NCBI GenBank assembly: GCA_037138335.1
Contig: JBAXIO010000001.1
Coordinates: 124,001-188,000, forward strand
Length of the DNA stretch: 64,000 nucleotides
Direction of reading: 5' to 3'
From: CAIRDP01 sp037138335
GTDB taxonomy: Bacteria > Bacteroidota > Bacteroidia > Bacteroidales > FEN-979
In this document: positions 55,929-64,000 of the stretch, piece after piece
How positions within the stretch are numbered: position 1 is the first letter of the stretch
Layout of the letters: each line of letters opens with the position of its first letter
The notes under the pieces: model-generated
What the model was told of the DNA's origin: nothing
Database searches by the model: none
Seen by the model: the letters and a program-made list of their open reading frames with translations, nothing else
Translations under genes and position numbers: made by a program

Positions 55929-58739
55929 TTACGGCCTCATAATTACCTCAACCACGTTATCCTGGCCAAGGGCTTTTTTAGCAAAATCCTGAACGGCTTT
56001 TGTTTTAAGGGCTTTCACTTTCGTTTCAAAACCGCTGAGGTAATCAAGTTTGTTAACATAATATTCCAATACTGTTGAATTCCACCAGTTGTTTTCCTTC
56101 ATGTCTTCAGGCCTTTGTTTTAAAGCATATTCCTTGAATTTCTGAAGGTCGGCATCGGTAGGGCCGCTTTTAAGGAATTTTTCAACCTCGCTGTGAACAA
56201 TCCCTATAAGCTTATTGGCTTTAGCCGGGTCTGTTTCAAATGTAACGATGAAATTGAATCCCTGCAAGGGCAGCTTCTGGGTTGCAAAGGAAACACGAAC
56301 ACTGTATGCCCCGCCTTCATCCTCACGGATACGCTCTATATAACGGAGTTCGAGGATATGCCTCATGGCGGCCCCGATCAGGCGGTTGTCAACGTTGTAA
56401 TCGCATTTCCCATTGAAATTCACATAGATGGCAGTCCTCGGCGTAGTGCTTACCCTTTTGAAATCGGATTTTGCATGTCCCTTCGGAGGCCTTATCCCGC
56501 GGTCAATGTATGAGTCTTTCTGCTGTACCGTCGGAAGCGATGCAAGGTATTTCTCGATCATGGGCTTTGCAGCCTCAGGGTTTATCTTTCCCGTGAAGAG
56601 GAGGGTGAAATTCCCCGGGTCTGAGAACCTTTCCTTGAACACCTTCTGCAGGAGGTCGAACGAAAGTTTATCCAGGGATTTATAGTTAACAGGCTGGATA
56701 CGTTTATTATGATTTGCCATCATCACCTCGATGGTGTCGCTGAACGCCTGCCTGGGCTCGGCATCTGCATTGACAAGGGATGCCTTGACCTTGTCAAGCC
56801 AAGTCTTGTAATCGGTTTCATTCCATCTCGGGCTCGTGAAACTCATGTAGATGAGCTGCAGCGCTGTCTCAAGGTCTTTGGGGGAGGTGCGTGAGGAGAT
56901 CATATCCTGTTCGTCGCTGATCATGAACGAAACCCCCGCGCGTTTTCCGGCCAGCAGCTTGGTAAGGTCGTTCCTCGTATAATTGCCGAGGCCCATGGCT
57001 GAAAGGGCGTCACCCAGGAAATCAGCTGCTACCAGTTCTTCGTCCTTCAGGGCTGAAGTGCCGCCTTCGGCCCATCCATTGATGGAAAGCTCGTCTTCCT
57101 TAATATCCGTGGGCTTGAAGATGACCTTCATGCCGTTTGACAGGGTCCATTCGGTAGTCCCGAACACCGTGTTAACACCGGTGGCGGTGGCTTTTCCCGG
57201 AACAGGTTCCTTTTCTATAAGTTTTTTTCCTGCGGTGGCATCCACGTACGGACCGATCTTAGCCTGTGCATAAGTGTTCAGCACATTCTGGATTTCGGCA
57301 ACCGTTGGCAGTTTCACGCCTTCCTTTTCCGGACCGGTGATGGTGACGATCATATTGTTGTCAGTCACGTATCCTTTTGCAGCCGCATTGATCTCATCCA
57401 GGCTGATGCCGGGAAGCAGGGCCTTGTCGAAAGCATATTCATATTCTATGCCGGGGTTGGGTGTGTTGGTCAGGAAGTAACCGGTGATCGGGCGGACCAG
57501 CTCGCGGTTTTTACGCTTGTCACGGTCCATGTAACGCGAATCGAGGCTGCGGAGGAATTCCGCCTTTGCACGTTCATATTCTCCCGGCAGGAATCCGTAC
57601 TGTTTCATCCTCTGTATCTCGACAAGGAGTGCATTCAGGGCCTTCAGGGAATTATTATCGGCGCTCTGCGCCATCCCTGTGAAAGCATCTTTAGTTGAAG
57701 TGTACCTTCGGTAGCCGGCGCCTGCAAAAATAAAGGGAGGGTTTTCGCTGCGGGCAAGTTCCATCAACCTCATAGAAAGCATCATGTTCGCAAAGGACCT
57801 CACTAGCTGGGTCCTCATATACTCCAGGTTTTTGTCTGCATCGGGGGTCCCGTCATGCTTGAAAGCCACGGTCACCATGGTGTTGGTGGCTTCCTTGTCG
57901 GTAGCTGTCCCGATCAGGGCTTCCTTGTTGTCGGGAAGCGGGTAAAGTTCCTTGGCTTGGGCGTTGGTGACTTTCGGGATCTCACTGAAGATGGCTTTGA
58001 TCTTCGCTTCAACGGCATCCACGTTAAAATCACCCACAATAATGATCGCCTGGAGGTCGGTGCGGTACCAGGTATGATAAAAATCTTTGATCGTCTGGTA
58101 TTTAAAATGCTTGATGACGGCCGTGTCCCCGATTACATCGCGGATGGCATACTTGGAACCCTTATAGATCACCGGGGCCAGCTTATTGCTCATGCGTTCC
58201 GATGCGCTTCCGTACATCCTCCATTCCTCCATGATCACACCCCTCTCGAGGTCGATCTCCATATCCTCGAAGGCAACATAATGGGCCCAGTCCCGGAGGA
58301 TCATCAGGCAGGAATCCGTGATCGTCTCACGGGATAGAGGTACGTTGGAAAGGTTGAACACGGTTTGTTCCAGCCCTGTTCCGGCATTTACATTGGTCCC
58401 GAATTTAACGCCGATGGTCGCAAGGTAATCGAGTATGCCTTTTTTGGGGAAATGAACGGTCCCGTTGAACGACATATGCTCGGTGAAATGCGCCAGCCCG
58501 TTCTGGTCATCATTTTCCTGTATTGCGCCGATGTTGTTGGCGATGTAGAATTCGCCCCTCTTCTCGGGAAGGGAATTTGCACGGATATAGTAATGCATCC
58601 CGTTTGAAAGAACGCCGGTCCTGATCTTCGGATCAAGGGGGGGCATTTCTTTCAGATTATAGTTCTGGGCAAGGACAAAGGATGTCGAGGCCAGCATCAG
58701 TGCCATGATCAGCACTAGCTTTGGAAAATGTTTTTTCAT
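55929..58739 (-). CDS. M16 family zinc metalloprotease (two-domain insulinase type)
   Basis: 936 residues from the ATG at 58739, giving signal peptide MKKHFPKLVLIMALMLASTSFVLAQ. The inverted zinc motif H-x-x-E-H is in LAHFTEHMSFNGT, with the third ligand Glu in DLERGVIMEEWRM. A second, inactive-type M16 half follows (about 540-936, EWTLSNGMKVIFKPTDI, GAAMRHILELRYIERIREDEGGAYSVRVS), whose R and Y residues complete the active site. It digests peptides in the periplasm. The frame continues upstream through the tRNA to 59030, but that part is not coding. Confidence 0.94.
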   Translation of the reverse strand: MKKHFPKLVLIMALMLASTSFVLAQNYNLKEMPPLDPKIRTGVLSNGMHYYIRANSLPEKRGEFYIANNIGAIQENDDQNGLAHFTEHMSFNGTVHFPKKGILDYLATIGVKFGTNVNAGTGLEQTVFNLSNVPLSRETITDSCLMILRDWAHYVAFEDMEIDLERGVIMEEWRMYGSASERMSNKLAPVIYKGSKYAIRDVIGDTAVIKHFKYQTIKDFYHTWYRTDLQAIIIVGDFNVDAVEAKIKAIFSEIPKVTNAQAKELYPLPDNKEALIGTATDKEATNTMVTVAFKHDGTPDADKNLEYMRTQLVRSFANMMLSMRLMELARSENPPFIFAGAGYRRYTSTKDAFTGMAQSADNNSLKALNALLVEIQRMKQYGFLPGEYERAKAEFLRSLDSRYMDRDKRKNRELVRPITGYFLTNTPNPGIEYEYAFDKALLPGISLDEINAAAKGYVTDNNMIVTITGPEKEGVKLPTVAEIQNVLNTYAQAKIGPYVDATAGKKLIEKEPVPGKATATGVNTVFGTTEWTLSNGMKVIFKPTDIKEDELSINGWAEGGTSALKDEELVAADFLGDALSAMGLGNYTRNDLTKLLAGKRAGVSFMISDEQDMISSRTSPKDLETALQLIYMSFTSPRWNETDYKTWLDKVKASLVNADAEPRQAFSDTIEVMMANHNKRIQPVNYKSLDKLSFDLLQKVFKERFSDPGNFTLLFTGKINPEAAKPMIEKYLASLPTVQQKDSYIDRGIRPPKGHAKSDFKRVSTTPRTAIYVNFNGKCDYNVDNRLIGAAMRHILELRYIERIREDEGGAYSVRVSFATQKLPLQGFNFIVTFETDPAKANKLIGIVHSEVEKFLKSGPTDADLQKFKEYALKQRPEDMKENNWWNSTVLEYYVNKLDYLSGFETKVKALKTKAVQDFAKKALGQDNVVEVIMRP

Positions 58740-58883
58740 ATAACTGGAATTGTTTAAATGTTGAATGTATGGGGATGGCAATCTGAATCGCCCCTCCCCG
58801 GTCAGGATGTAAATATATTGAGAAAAAACCTGAAAAAGGGAACCCGAAGGAAGAAAATAGACGAGGAGGAGGGGTTTACCGAC

Positions 58884-58921
58884 AAAAAAGGCTGTCAGGG
58901 GGTTGAAGCCGGCAGCCTTTT
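58884..58921 (-). terminator. Terminator behind tRNA-Val
   Basis: On the minus strand AAAAGGCTG (58921-58913) pairs with CAGCCTTTT (58894-58886), followed by more T. It begins nine bases after the tRNA 3' end, and separates the tRNA from the M16 gene. Confidence 0.75.
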
Positions 58922-58930
58922 CAAACTTTG

Positions 58931-59005
58931 TGGGATGTGAGGGATTCGAACCCACGACCCCCGCCCTGTCAAGGCGATGCTCTAAACCAACTGAGCTAAC
59001 ATCCC
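58931..59005 (-). tRNA. tRNA-Val (anticodon GAC)
   Basis: 75 bases on the minus strand. Acceptor stem GGGATGT pairs with ACATCCC; D arm GCTC/GAGC; anticodon stem TCGCC/GGCGG around TTGACAG with anticodon GAC (valine codons GTC and GTT); variable loop GGGTC; T loop TTCGAAT. The T stem (GTGGG/CCCTC) has one T-T mismatch. The 3' CCA is not encoded and must be added enzymatically. Confidence 0.95.
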
Positions 59006-59066
59006 GGGCTTGAGGGTGCAAAATTAACAATTCCTGTGATAATTACAAATGGTGAAGATGCGAGCA

Positions 59067-59576
59067 TTACACCAACTCACTATTTACAAACGTCCCCATG
59101 ATCTCCCCGTAATAGACCATATGCCAGTCCTTCGTCTGGTAGTATTTATTATCTATGGCCTTATCCAGCGCCGCCGGGTCGAGCCTGTGCTTATGAACAA
59201 TCCGGCATTCATAATGGAAGACGGATTGCGTTATGAACGGGGTTCCAACATTGGCGCTTTGGCCAAGGGTAAATCCGCAGACTTTGATCTTATCCATGTC
59301 ACGGCCCGATTTGGACCCGCAAATGGCGAGGTGCTTTTTATATCCTTCAGGCAGGACGCAAACCGTGAAATCCCCGGCATTCTCCATTAATCCGAAGGTG
59401 TATCGGGTGGGACGCACCAGAACGGTAAATATGGGCATATGCCAGATCTCGCCCAGGGTTCCCCATCCTATGGTCATAGGGTTGGGAGGGTCGCCGGCAA
59501 GCAGAATTACGCCGTTTCCGGCCAGTTTACCGATAGTTTCATGGTACCTGTCGAACGGGCCCGCAGCTTTCATCAT
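59067..59576 (-). CDS. Flavin reductase-like FMN-binding split-barrel protein
   Basis: 169 residues. The split-barrel flavin reductase family is shown by VILLAGDPPNPMTIGWGTLGEIWHMP near the start, PTRYTFGLMENAGDFTVCVLP and CGSKSGRDMDKIK, which contact FMN. It probably reduces flavin with NAD(P)H or is a flavin-binding oxidoreductase; the partner is unknown. The N-terminus has two adjacent Met codons; I kept the first. It is divergent from the DPP IV gene and shares overlapping promoter boxes. Confidence 0.88.
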   Translation of the reverse strand: MMKAAGPFDRYHETIGKLAGNGVILLAGDPPNPMTIGWGTLGEIWHMPIFTVLVRPTRYTFGLMENAGDFTVCVLPEGYKKHLAICGSKSGRDMDKIKVCGFTLGQSANVGTPFITQSVFHYECRIVHKHRLDPAALDKAIDNKYYQTKDWHMVYYGEIMGTFVNSELV

Positions 59577-59583
59577 AATTTCC

Positions 59584-59591
59584 TATTTTTG
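59584..59591 (+). promoter_or_regulatory. Probable -7 box of the DPP IV gene (TATTTTTG)
   Basis: TATTTTTG ends 40 bases before the ATG at 59632. The predicted transcription start (about 59597) falls in the -7 box of the opposite promoter. Confidence 0.5.
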
Positions 59592-59596
59592 AAATT

Positions 59597-59604
59597 CAAA
59601 ATTA
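59597..59604 (-). promoter_or_regulatory. Probable -7 box of the flavin reductase gene (TAATTTTG)
   Basis: TAATTTTG on the minus strand ends 20 bases before the ATG at 59576. Its predicted start point lies in the opposing -7 box. Confidence 0.5.
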
Positions 59605-59631
59605 GTGATTCATTTAATTCCCTCCCTGCTT

Positions 59632-61851
59632 ATGAAATCAGGATCCTTCAAATTACTGGCAATGGCGATCGCCACACTGCTTCTTTCCCCGGCCTGGCTT
59701 ACGGCACAACAAAAATCAATCAGCCTTGAAGATGTTTTCAAGAGCAGGAAATTCGCATCAAAAGGGGTTTCGGGGATCCGCTCCATGAAAGACGGCACCC
59801 ATTTCACCCAGGTGAAGAATGACAGTTTAAATGTATATGAGTATGAAACGGGCAATTATATAAGGACCATCGTGACTGCGAAACAGCTTGTACCTTCAGG
59901 CGATACGGCATCCTTGCCTGTCAGTTCGTATGAATTCAGCTCTGACGAAAGCAGGCTGATGTTTTCAAAGGATGACGAGACCCTTTTCAGGCATTCGTCC
60001 AAAGCAAATTATTATATCCTCGACCTGGCAAGCGGGAAAATAATCCCCCTATACGGCAAAGGCAAACAAAGGCTTGCCACATTTTCGCCGGATGCATCAA
60101 TGGTCGCTTTTGTTATGGATAATAACATCTTTATCAGGGATATCCCTAAAAGCCTTAAACCCGGGGATAAGGATACCGTTAATTCAGTGAAACAACTAAC
60201 TTCCGACGGTAAGATCAATGAAATCATCTACGGCGCAACGGACTGGGTTTATGAGGAGGAATTCGGCTTTTCCAAAGCCATGTCCTGGTCCCCCGACGGC
60301 TCAGCTCTTGCCTATTACAGGTTTGATGAAAGCCGGGTAAAGGAATACCAGCTTACCTATTACGGTGACTTATACCCCGAACAGAGCAAATACAAATATC
60401 CAAAGGCCGGGGAGGACAACTCGGTAGTCGGGATTTATATTTATAACATTAATACCGGTAAAACCGCCACGGTGGATATCGGCAAGGAGACCGATATCTA
60501 CATCCCGAGGATAAGGTGGACGAGCGATCCCGCCACCCTCGCCCTGTACAGGCTGAACCGCCACCAGAACAAGCTGGAGCTTTTACTTGCAGGCGCTTCC
60601 GACGGGAATACGCATCCGATCTGGTCGGAGGACAACAAATGTTATATTGACATTACCGATGACTGGTGTTTCCTTAAGAATAGGAAGGAATTCCTTATCA
60701 GCAGCGAGAGGAGCGGATTTAAACATCTGTACTTATACAATATTACCGGGGAACTTATCAGGCAGCTTACCAACGGCCAATGGGATGTTGCCAGGGTGGC
60801 AGGCGTAGATGAGCCGAACAGGCGTGTATTTTTCAGTGCCGGATTTTCAAGCCCGATGAACAGGGAAGTGTTTTCGGTCTCGCTTGACGGGGGTGAACCG
60901 GCCCGGCTTTCGGAAAGGGAGGGGTCCAATTCGCCAGATTTCAGCTCAAATTTCGCTTTTTATGTCAACCGCTGGTCTGATATAAATACGCCCCCGGTTA
61001 TCACGGTCAATAATGCTGAAGGCAAAGAGGTAAGGATACTGCAGGAAAATGCGAAGCTTAAGGATATTATAAAGGAATACAATTTCGGGAAAGCTGATTT
61101 TTTTACGGTTGTTACCGATAACGGGATCAACCTGAATGCCTGGATGCTGAAGCCCCCCGATTTTGATCCTGCAAAGAAATACCCGGTGCTTTTTACCCTT
61201 TACGGGGGGCCCGGTTCCCAGACCGTTTTAAACAGCTGGGGTGCCGTTTCTTCCTGGAACCAGTTGTTCGCACAGAAGGGGATTATCATGGTGTCGGTTG
61301 ATAACCGGGGCACCGGGGCAAGAGGGGAGGAGTTTAAAAAATGCACCTACCTTCAGCTTGGCAAACTGGAGACCATCGACCAGATCAATACTGCAAAGTA
61401 CCTGGATTCATTGTCTTTTATTGACAAGGACAGGGTCGGCATCTGGGGCTGGAGTTTCGGGGGGTATATGGTACTTTCATGCGTAACCAAAGGAGCTGAT
61501 TATTTTAAGCTGGGGGTTGCTGTCGCTCCTGTTACCAACTGGAAATACTATGACAACATCTACACCGAGCGTTATATGCGTGCGCCCAAAGAAAACAACT
61601 CAGGGTATGAGGACAATTCCCCGGTGAATTTCGCCGACAGGTTCAAAGGCAAACTTCTGCTGGTTCACGGTATGGCCGATGACAACGTTCATACCCAGAA
61701 TTCCTATGATATGATCACGGCTCTCGTGGGTGCCAACAAACAATTTGAGATGCAGATCTATCCCAACAGCAACCATGGTATTTTTACAGGAAAGAATACT
61801 TCATTCCACCTGTATGAAAGGATGACCGACTTTATCCTGAAGAATCTGTAA
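59632..61851 (+). CDS. Dipeptidyl peptidase IV (S9B)
   Basis: 739 residues from the ATG at 59632; a GTG at 59605 is possible. Signal peptide ends near residue 26 (AWLTAQ). The eight-bladed propeller (about 50-470) holds the WVYEEEFGF Glu pair that binds the substrate amino terminus. The alpha/beta hydrolase domain has the catalytic Ser in GIWGWSFGGYMVLS, Asp in HGMADDNVHTQNS and His in NSNHGIF. It removes X-Pro or X-Ala dipeptides from peptides in the periplasm. No inserted or missing segments are apparent. Confidence 0.95.
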   Translation: MKSGSFKLLAMAIATLLLSPAWLTAQQKSISLEDVFKSRKFASKGVSGIRSMKDGTHFTQVKNDSLNVYEYETGNYIRTIVTAKQLVPSGDTASLPVSSYEFSSDESRLMFSKDDETLFRHSSKANYYILDLASGKIIPLYGKGKQRLATFSPDASMVAFVMDNNIFIRDIPKSLKPGDKDTVNSVKQLTSDGKINEIIYGATDWVYEEEFGFSKAMSWSPDGSALAYYRFDESRVKEYQLTYYGDLYPEQSKYKYPKAGEDNSVVGIYIYNINTGKTATVDIGKETDIYIPRIRWTSDPATLALYRLNRHQNKLELLLAGASDGNTHPIWSEDNKCYIDITDDWCFLKNRKEFLISSERSGFKHLYLYNITGELIRQLTNGQWDVARVAGVDEPNRRVFFSAGFSSPMNREVFSVSLDGGEPARLSEREGSNSPDFSSNFAFYVNRWSDINTPPVITVNNAEGKEVRILQENAKLKDIIKEYNFGKADFFTVVTDNGINLNAWMLKPPDFDPAKKYPVLFTLYGGPGSQTVLNSWGAVSSWNQLFAQKGIIMVSVDNRGTGARGEEFKKCTYLQLGKLETIDQINTAKYLDSLSFIDKDRVGIWGWSFGGYMVLSCVTKGADYFKLGVAVAPVTNWKYYDNIYTERYMRAPKENNSGYEDNSPVNFADRFKGKLLLVHGMADDNVHTQNSYDMITALVGANKQFEMQIYPNSNHGIFTGKNTSFHLYERMTDFILKNL

Positions 61852-61883
61852 TAATAAGGAGGCCCAAAAAAAATTAGCCGGCC

Positions 61884-64000
61884 CTATTGGATGACATAGA
61901 TCTGGGTTGCATCCCTGTAGCCGCCCAGGTTCATATACCAGTCGGGGTAGGACGAACCACCCGATTCGGCCCAGTTCCCGAATTTGAGGTACCCGGTGAT
62001 CACCTGCACATTTTCCCAGGTATAATCAAACCTCTGCACCAGGTTAATAGCCCAGGGCAGGTTGTTGGATGTTTTATAATAACGTCCTGCCGACGGGTTT
62101 GAATTGTCGTTGCCGGTTCCGAAAAGTGCCTGGTTTGCCAGGGAAGTCGGGATACGGTCGGGGAGATGAATTTCCACTTCACGCTGCAGGTTTTTAATCA
62201 GGAAGGGATTGTATGGCGCAGTTCCGACTGCAGAAGCATCCTGTGGGGTGGCAAAATGAATGTTGAGCTTAAGGCTGTCGGACAAAGCGTACGGAACGTT
62301 TTTCTGGGTGTTAAAGAAGTTGCCGGGTGTAACATGGGTTACGTTGGAGGCATTGTCAAACACTATGACTACGGCATTTCCCTGGCCGTTCTCAATCCCG
62401 TTGGAAGCCAGGCTGATATAACTTCCTTTAATGGAATATCCGCTGACCGAACCTACTGCCGCAGGCGAAAGGTTGTCGAACTGGAAACCAAATCCGTTTT
62501 GCAGGTATGCACCGACCGCCCTCACATAAAAAGCCGGAAGTATATCCACAATTTTATTCTGTGCGTTGCTGACGATTTTAAAATTATAGTCGATCACAAG
62601 GTCATTCATATCGTAATCCCCTTTGGCCGGCCAGAGGTCTTCGTAGGCCAGGGAGCCAAACTGGTTTTTAGCAGGGTAATAATTAACATACGCCCTGCTG
62701 GCATCATTCGGGAATTCATCAAGGTTGTCGGGCACCCCGTCACCATCCGTGTCGGGAGGTGCCGGCGCCCCGATGCCTTCAGGGTTACAGGTAGTGACGG
62801 GTATATAGTTCGTCGCATTTGCAATGCTTGAGAGTTTGGCCCCGTTTACGAATGTGGATGATGAACTACCTGTAAACGTTCCGTTCCCGGTGGCAAGTTC
62901 AATCGGGCCGTCAAGTTTTTTCGTCACATCATTCAGTGTGGCAGCCCCGGTGACTTTAACCGTACTGGTTCCTCCGGCCCCCAATAAATTACGTTCCATC
63001 ACAAAGGTCTGGCCCGAAATCATGGATTGGTTTTGCAGGGTGACCGTGCTGGTATACTGAAAGAGATGGACCTCCTGGTCACTCTTCATATAGCCGTTGT
63101 TCATGACTAAAGTGGCCCCGTAAACATGTATGTTGGCATGGGCGATTATTCTGCAATTATTGATGACCGATCCGCTACCGTCGGGCTTGTTAAGATGCAG
63201 GTAATTATTGACTTCAATGACCCCGTCGTTGGTCAGGGGTGCGCTCACTTTAAAATATCCCTGGGGATTGAAATACCCCGAATTGGTCAGCATGCCCCCG
63301 GTTCCCTGCAGGGTTGCGTCGCCTTTTAATACCATGTTCCCGTAATTCTGGATCTGACCGTTGAATGTAAACGGAGCCTGGAATACGAAATCACCGGAGT
63401 AATTAATGATCTTCGAGTTAATAGCCATATAAATGCCCCTGACGGAAACATGCGCACTCTGATATGCGGTCAGGGTAGTCGTACTGCTCATATAAAGGGA
63501 ATCCACGGTAAGCCGTCCTCCCGAGGTAACTATGATATTGCATCCTGCGGCATTGATCTTGATGAACGGAATTGTTGCCGTACCGCATACTTTAAGCGTT
63601 CCCGATGTCCAGCTTGTAATGCTGCCTGTAAAAGTTCCCGTCACGCAATAAGTTTTCCCGCCTGAAATGGTTGTTGATCCGCTGCCCGAAAGAGTTACAT
63701 CGCAACTGCTGCTGCAATCAGGTTCGGCAATATTCAAATCATTTTTCAGGTTGGCTTTGGTTCCCGGGAAGCTGTACTGAATGTTATCCGTGACTGTCAC
63801 CATGGCCGATTGTGTTGTCCCATCGGGGTTTTTCAAGTCCAGGTATAGTTGTTTCAGGGCGGTTGGAATCCGCAACCGGTTAACGAAAGGATAATTATAG
63901 CCGGCCGAACCGGTAACCAGGATCTTTCCCGTTCCAAGAGGGTCACCATCGTATACCCTGATCCTCGAGAGCGAGCCGATCATGGATGGGAGATCAATGG
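61884..64000 (-). CDS. LruC-domain surface protein (5' end outside window)
   Basis: The frame is open to the window edge: an ATG occurs at 63983 but codons continue upstream (IDLPS), so at least 705 residues and probably more. The N-terminal visible part is Gly/Ser/Thr-rich repeats of parallel beta type (VTLSGSGSTTISGG, LQNQSMISGQTFVMERNLL). The C-terminal 290 residues hold a calcium-type repeat DTDGDGVPDNLDEFPNDASRA and the LruC/DUF4842 domain (FGSLAYEDLWPAKGDYDMNDLVIDYN, ending IYVIQ). It is probably a secreted or surface-exposed protein; no T9SS sorting domain is at its end. Function unknown. Confidence 0.85.
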   Translation of the reverse strand, partial: IDLPSMIGSLSRIRVYDGDPLGTGKILVTGSAGYNYPFVNRLRIPTALKQLYLDLKNPDGTTQSAMVTVTDNIQYSFPGTKANLKNDLNIAEPDCSSSCDVTLSGSGSTTISGGKTYCVTGTFTGSITSWTSGTLKVCGTATIPFIKINAAGCNIIVTSGGRLTVDSLYMSSTTTLTAYQSAHVSVRGIYMAINSKIINYSGDFVFQAPFTFNGQIQNYGNMVLKGDATLQGTGGMLTNSGYFNPQGYFKVSAPLTNDGVIEVNNYLHLNKPDGSGSVINNCRIIAHANIHVYGATLVMNNGYMKSDQEVHLFQYTSTVTLQNQSMISGQTFVMERNLLGAGGTSTVKVTGAATLNDVTKKLDGPIELATGNGTFTGSSSSTFVNGAKLSSIANATNYIPVTTCNPEGIGAPAPPDTDGDGVPDNLDEFPNDASRAYVNYYPAKNQFGSLAYEDLWPAKGDYDMNDLVIDYNFKIVSNAQNKIVDILPAFYVRAVGAYLQNGFGFQFDNLSPAAVGSVSGYSIKGSYISLASNGIENGQGNAVVIVFDNASNVTHVTPGNFFNTQKNVPYALSDSLKLNIHFATPQDASAVGTAPYNPFLIKNLQREVEIHLPDRIPTSLANQALFGTGNDNSNPSAGRYYKTSNNLPWAINLVQRFDYTWENVQVITGYLKFGNWAESGGSSYPDWYMNLGGYRDATQIYVIQ

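Noticed and set aside
58740..59030. N-terminal extension of the M16 protease frame
   Set aside because: It reads through tRNA-Val and a terminator; the real start at 58739 gives a normal signal peptide.

Overview
The window reads as a chromosome segment of a Bacteroidota bacterium, most likely of Bacteroidales type; I cannot name a genus. The signs are: many upstream regions carry the phylum's promoter -7 box TAnnTTTG, a few with a TTTG -33 box at proper spacing; starts lack a clear Shine-Dalgarno; three secreted proteins end in type IX secretion (T9SS) sorting domains; Rho has a long disordered insertion; transketolase is split into two genes; and families typical of the phylum occur (DUF4293, DUF1573, DUF2279, LytTR systems). 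There are 52 protein genes, two of them cut by the window edges, and one tRNA-Val. I see no rRNA, insertion sequence, prophage, CRISPR array or replication origin. No stretch longer than about 200 bases lacks a gene.

Layout. 1-4.5 kb: rmuC (cut), a YfcE-type phosphodiesterase, a DUF4293 membrane protein and rho. 4.5-9 kb, minus strand: mpl (muropeptide ligase) and, from a separate promoter, a two-gene unit of T9SS-secreted proteins. 9.1-12.8 kb, plus strand: APS reductase, an oxygen-binding di-iron (ODP-like) protein and a hybrid histidine kinase, tightly packed. 12.9-22 kb: DUF1573 protein, aminotransferase, NamZ-type muramidase, a LolC/E-type permease, a FakA-FakB fusion, a DUF1295 protein and an ADP-forming acyl-CoA synthetase. 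22-29.2 kb: an unrecognised membrane protein, a NagZ-like GH3/beta-lactamase fusion, and the two transketolase halves separated by a VWA-domain gene. 29.2-38 kb: DedA, a proton antiporter, PnuC plus a nicotinamide riboside kinase, a three-gene glycan cluster and a T9SS beta-helix protein. 38-46.8 kb: methylmalonyl-CoA decarboxylase, parE, and a long minus-strand run dapF, GNAT, mltG, DUF2279, small membrane protein, nnr, HD hydrolase. 46.9-52.5 kb: a LiaF-like protein with a LytS/LytR pair, a GH13 enzyme, a lipoprotein and a beta-barrel protein. 52.5-64 kb: pyruvate kinase, a lone receiver, an MBL-fold ribonuclease, an M16 protease, tRNA-Val, flavin reductase, DPP IV and the end of a large LruC-domain surface protein.

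Themes. Cell-wall synthesis and recycling recurs (Mpl, NamZ, NagZ-like fusion, DapF, MltG), as do peptide use (DPP IV, M16), NAD metabolism (PnuC, riboside kinase, Nnr) and acyl-CoA energy metabolism (ScpB, acyl-CoA synthetase). The most suggestive unit is the ODP-like di-iron protein with its hybrid kinase behind an iron-sulfur APS reductase, a candidate oxygen or redox sensing system. Two intergenic tracts of 7-bp tandem repeats look like copies of one dispersed repeat family.
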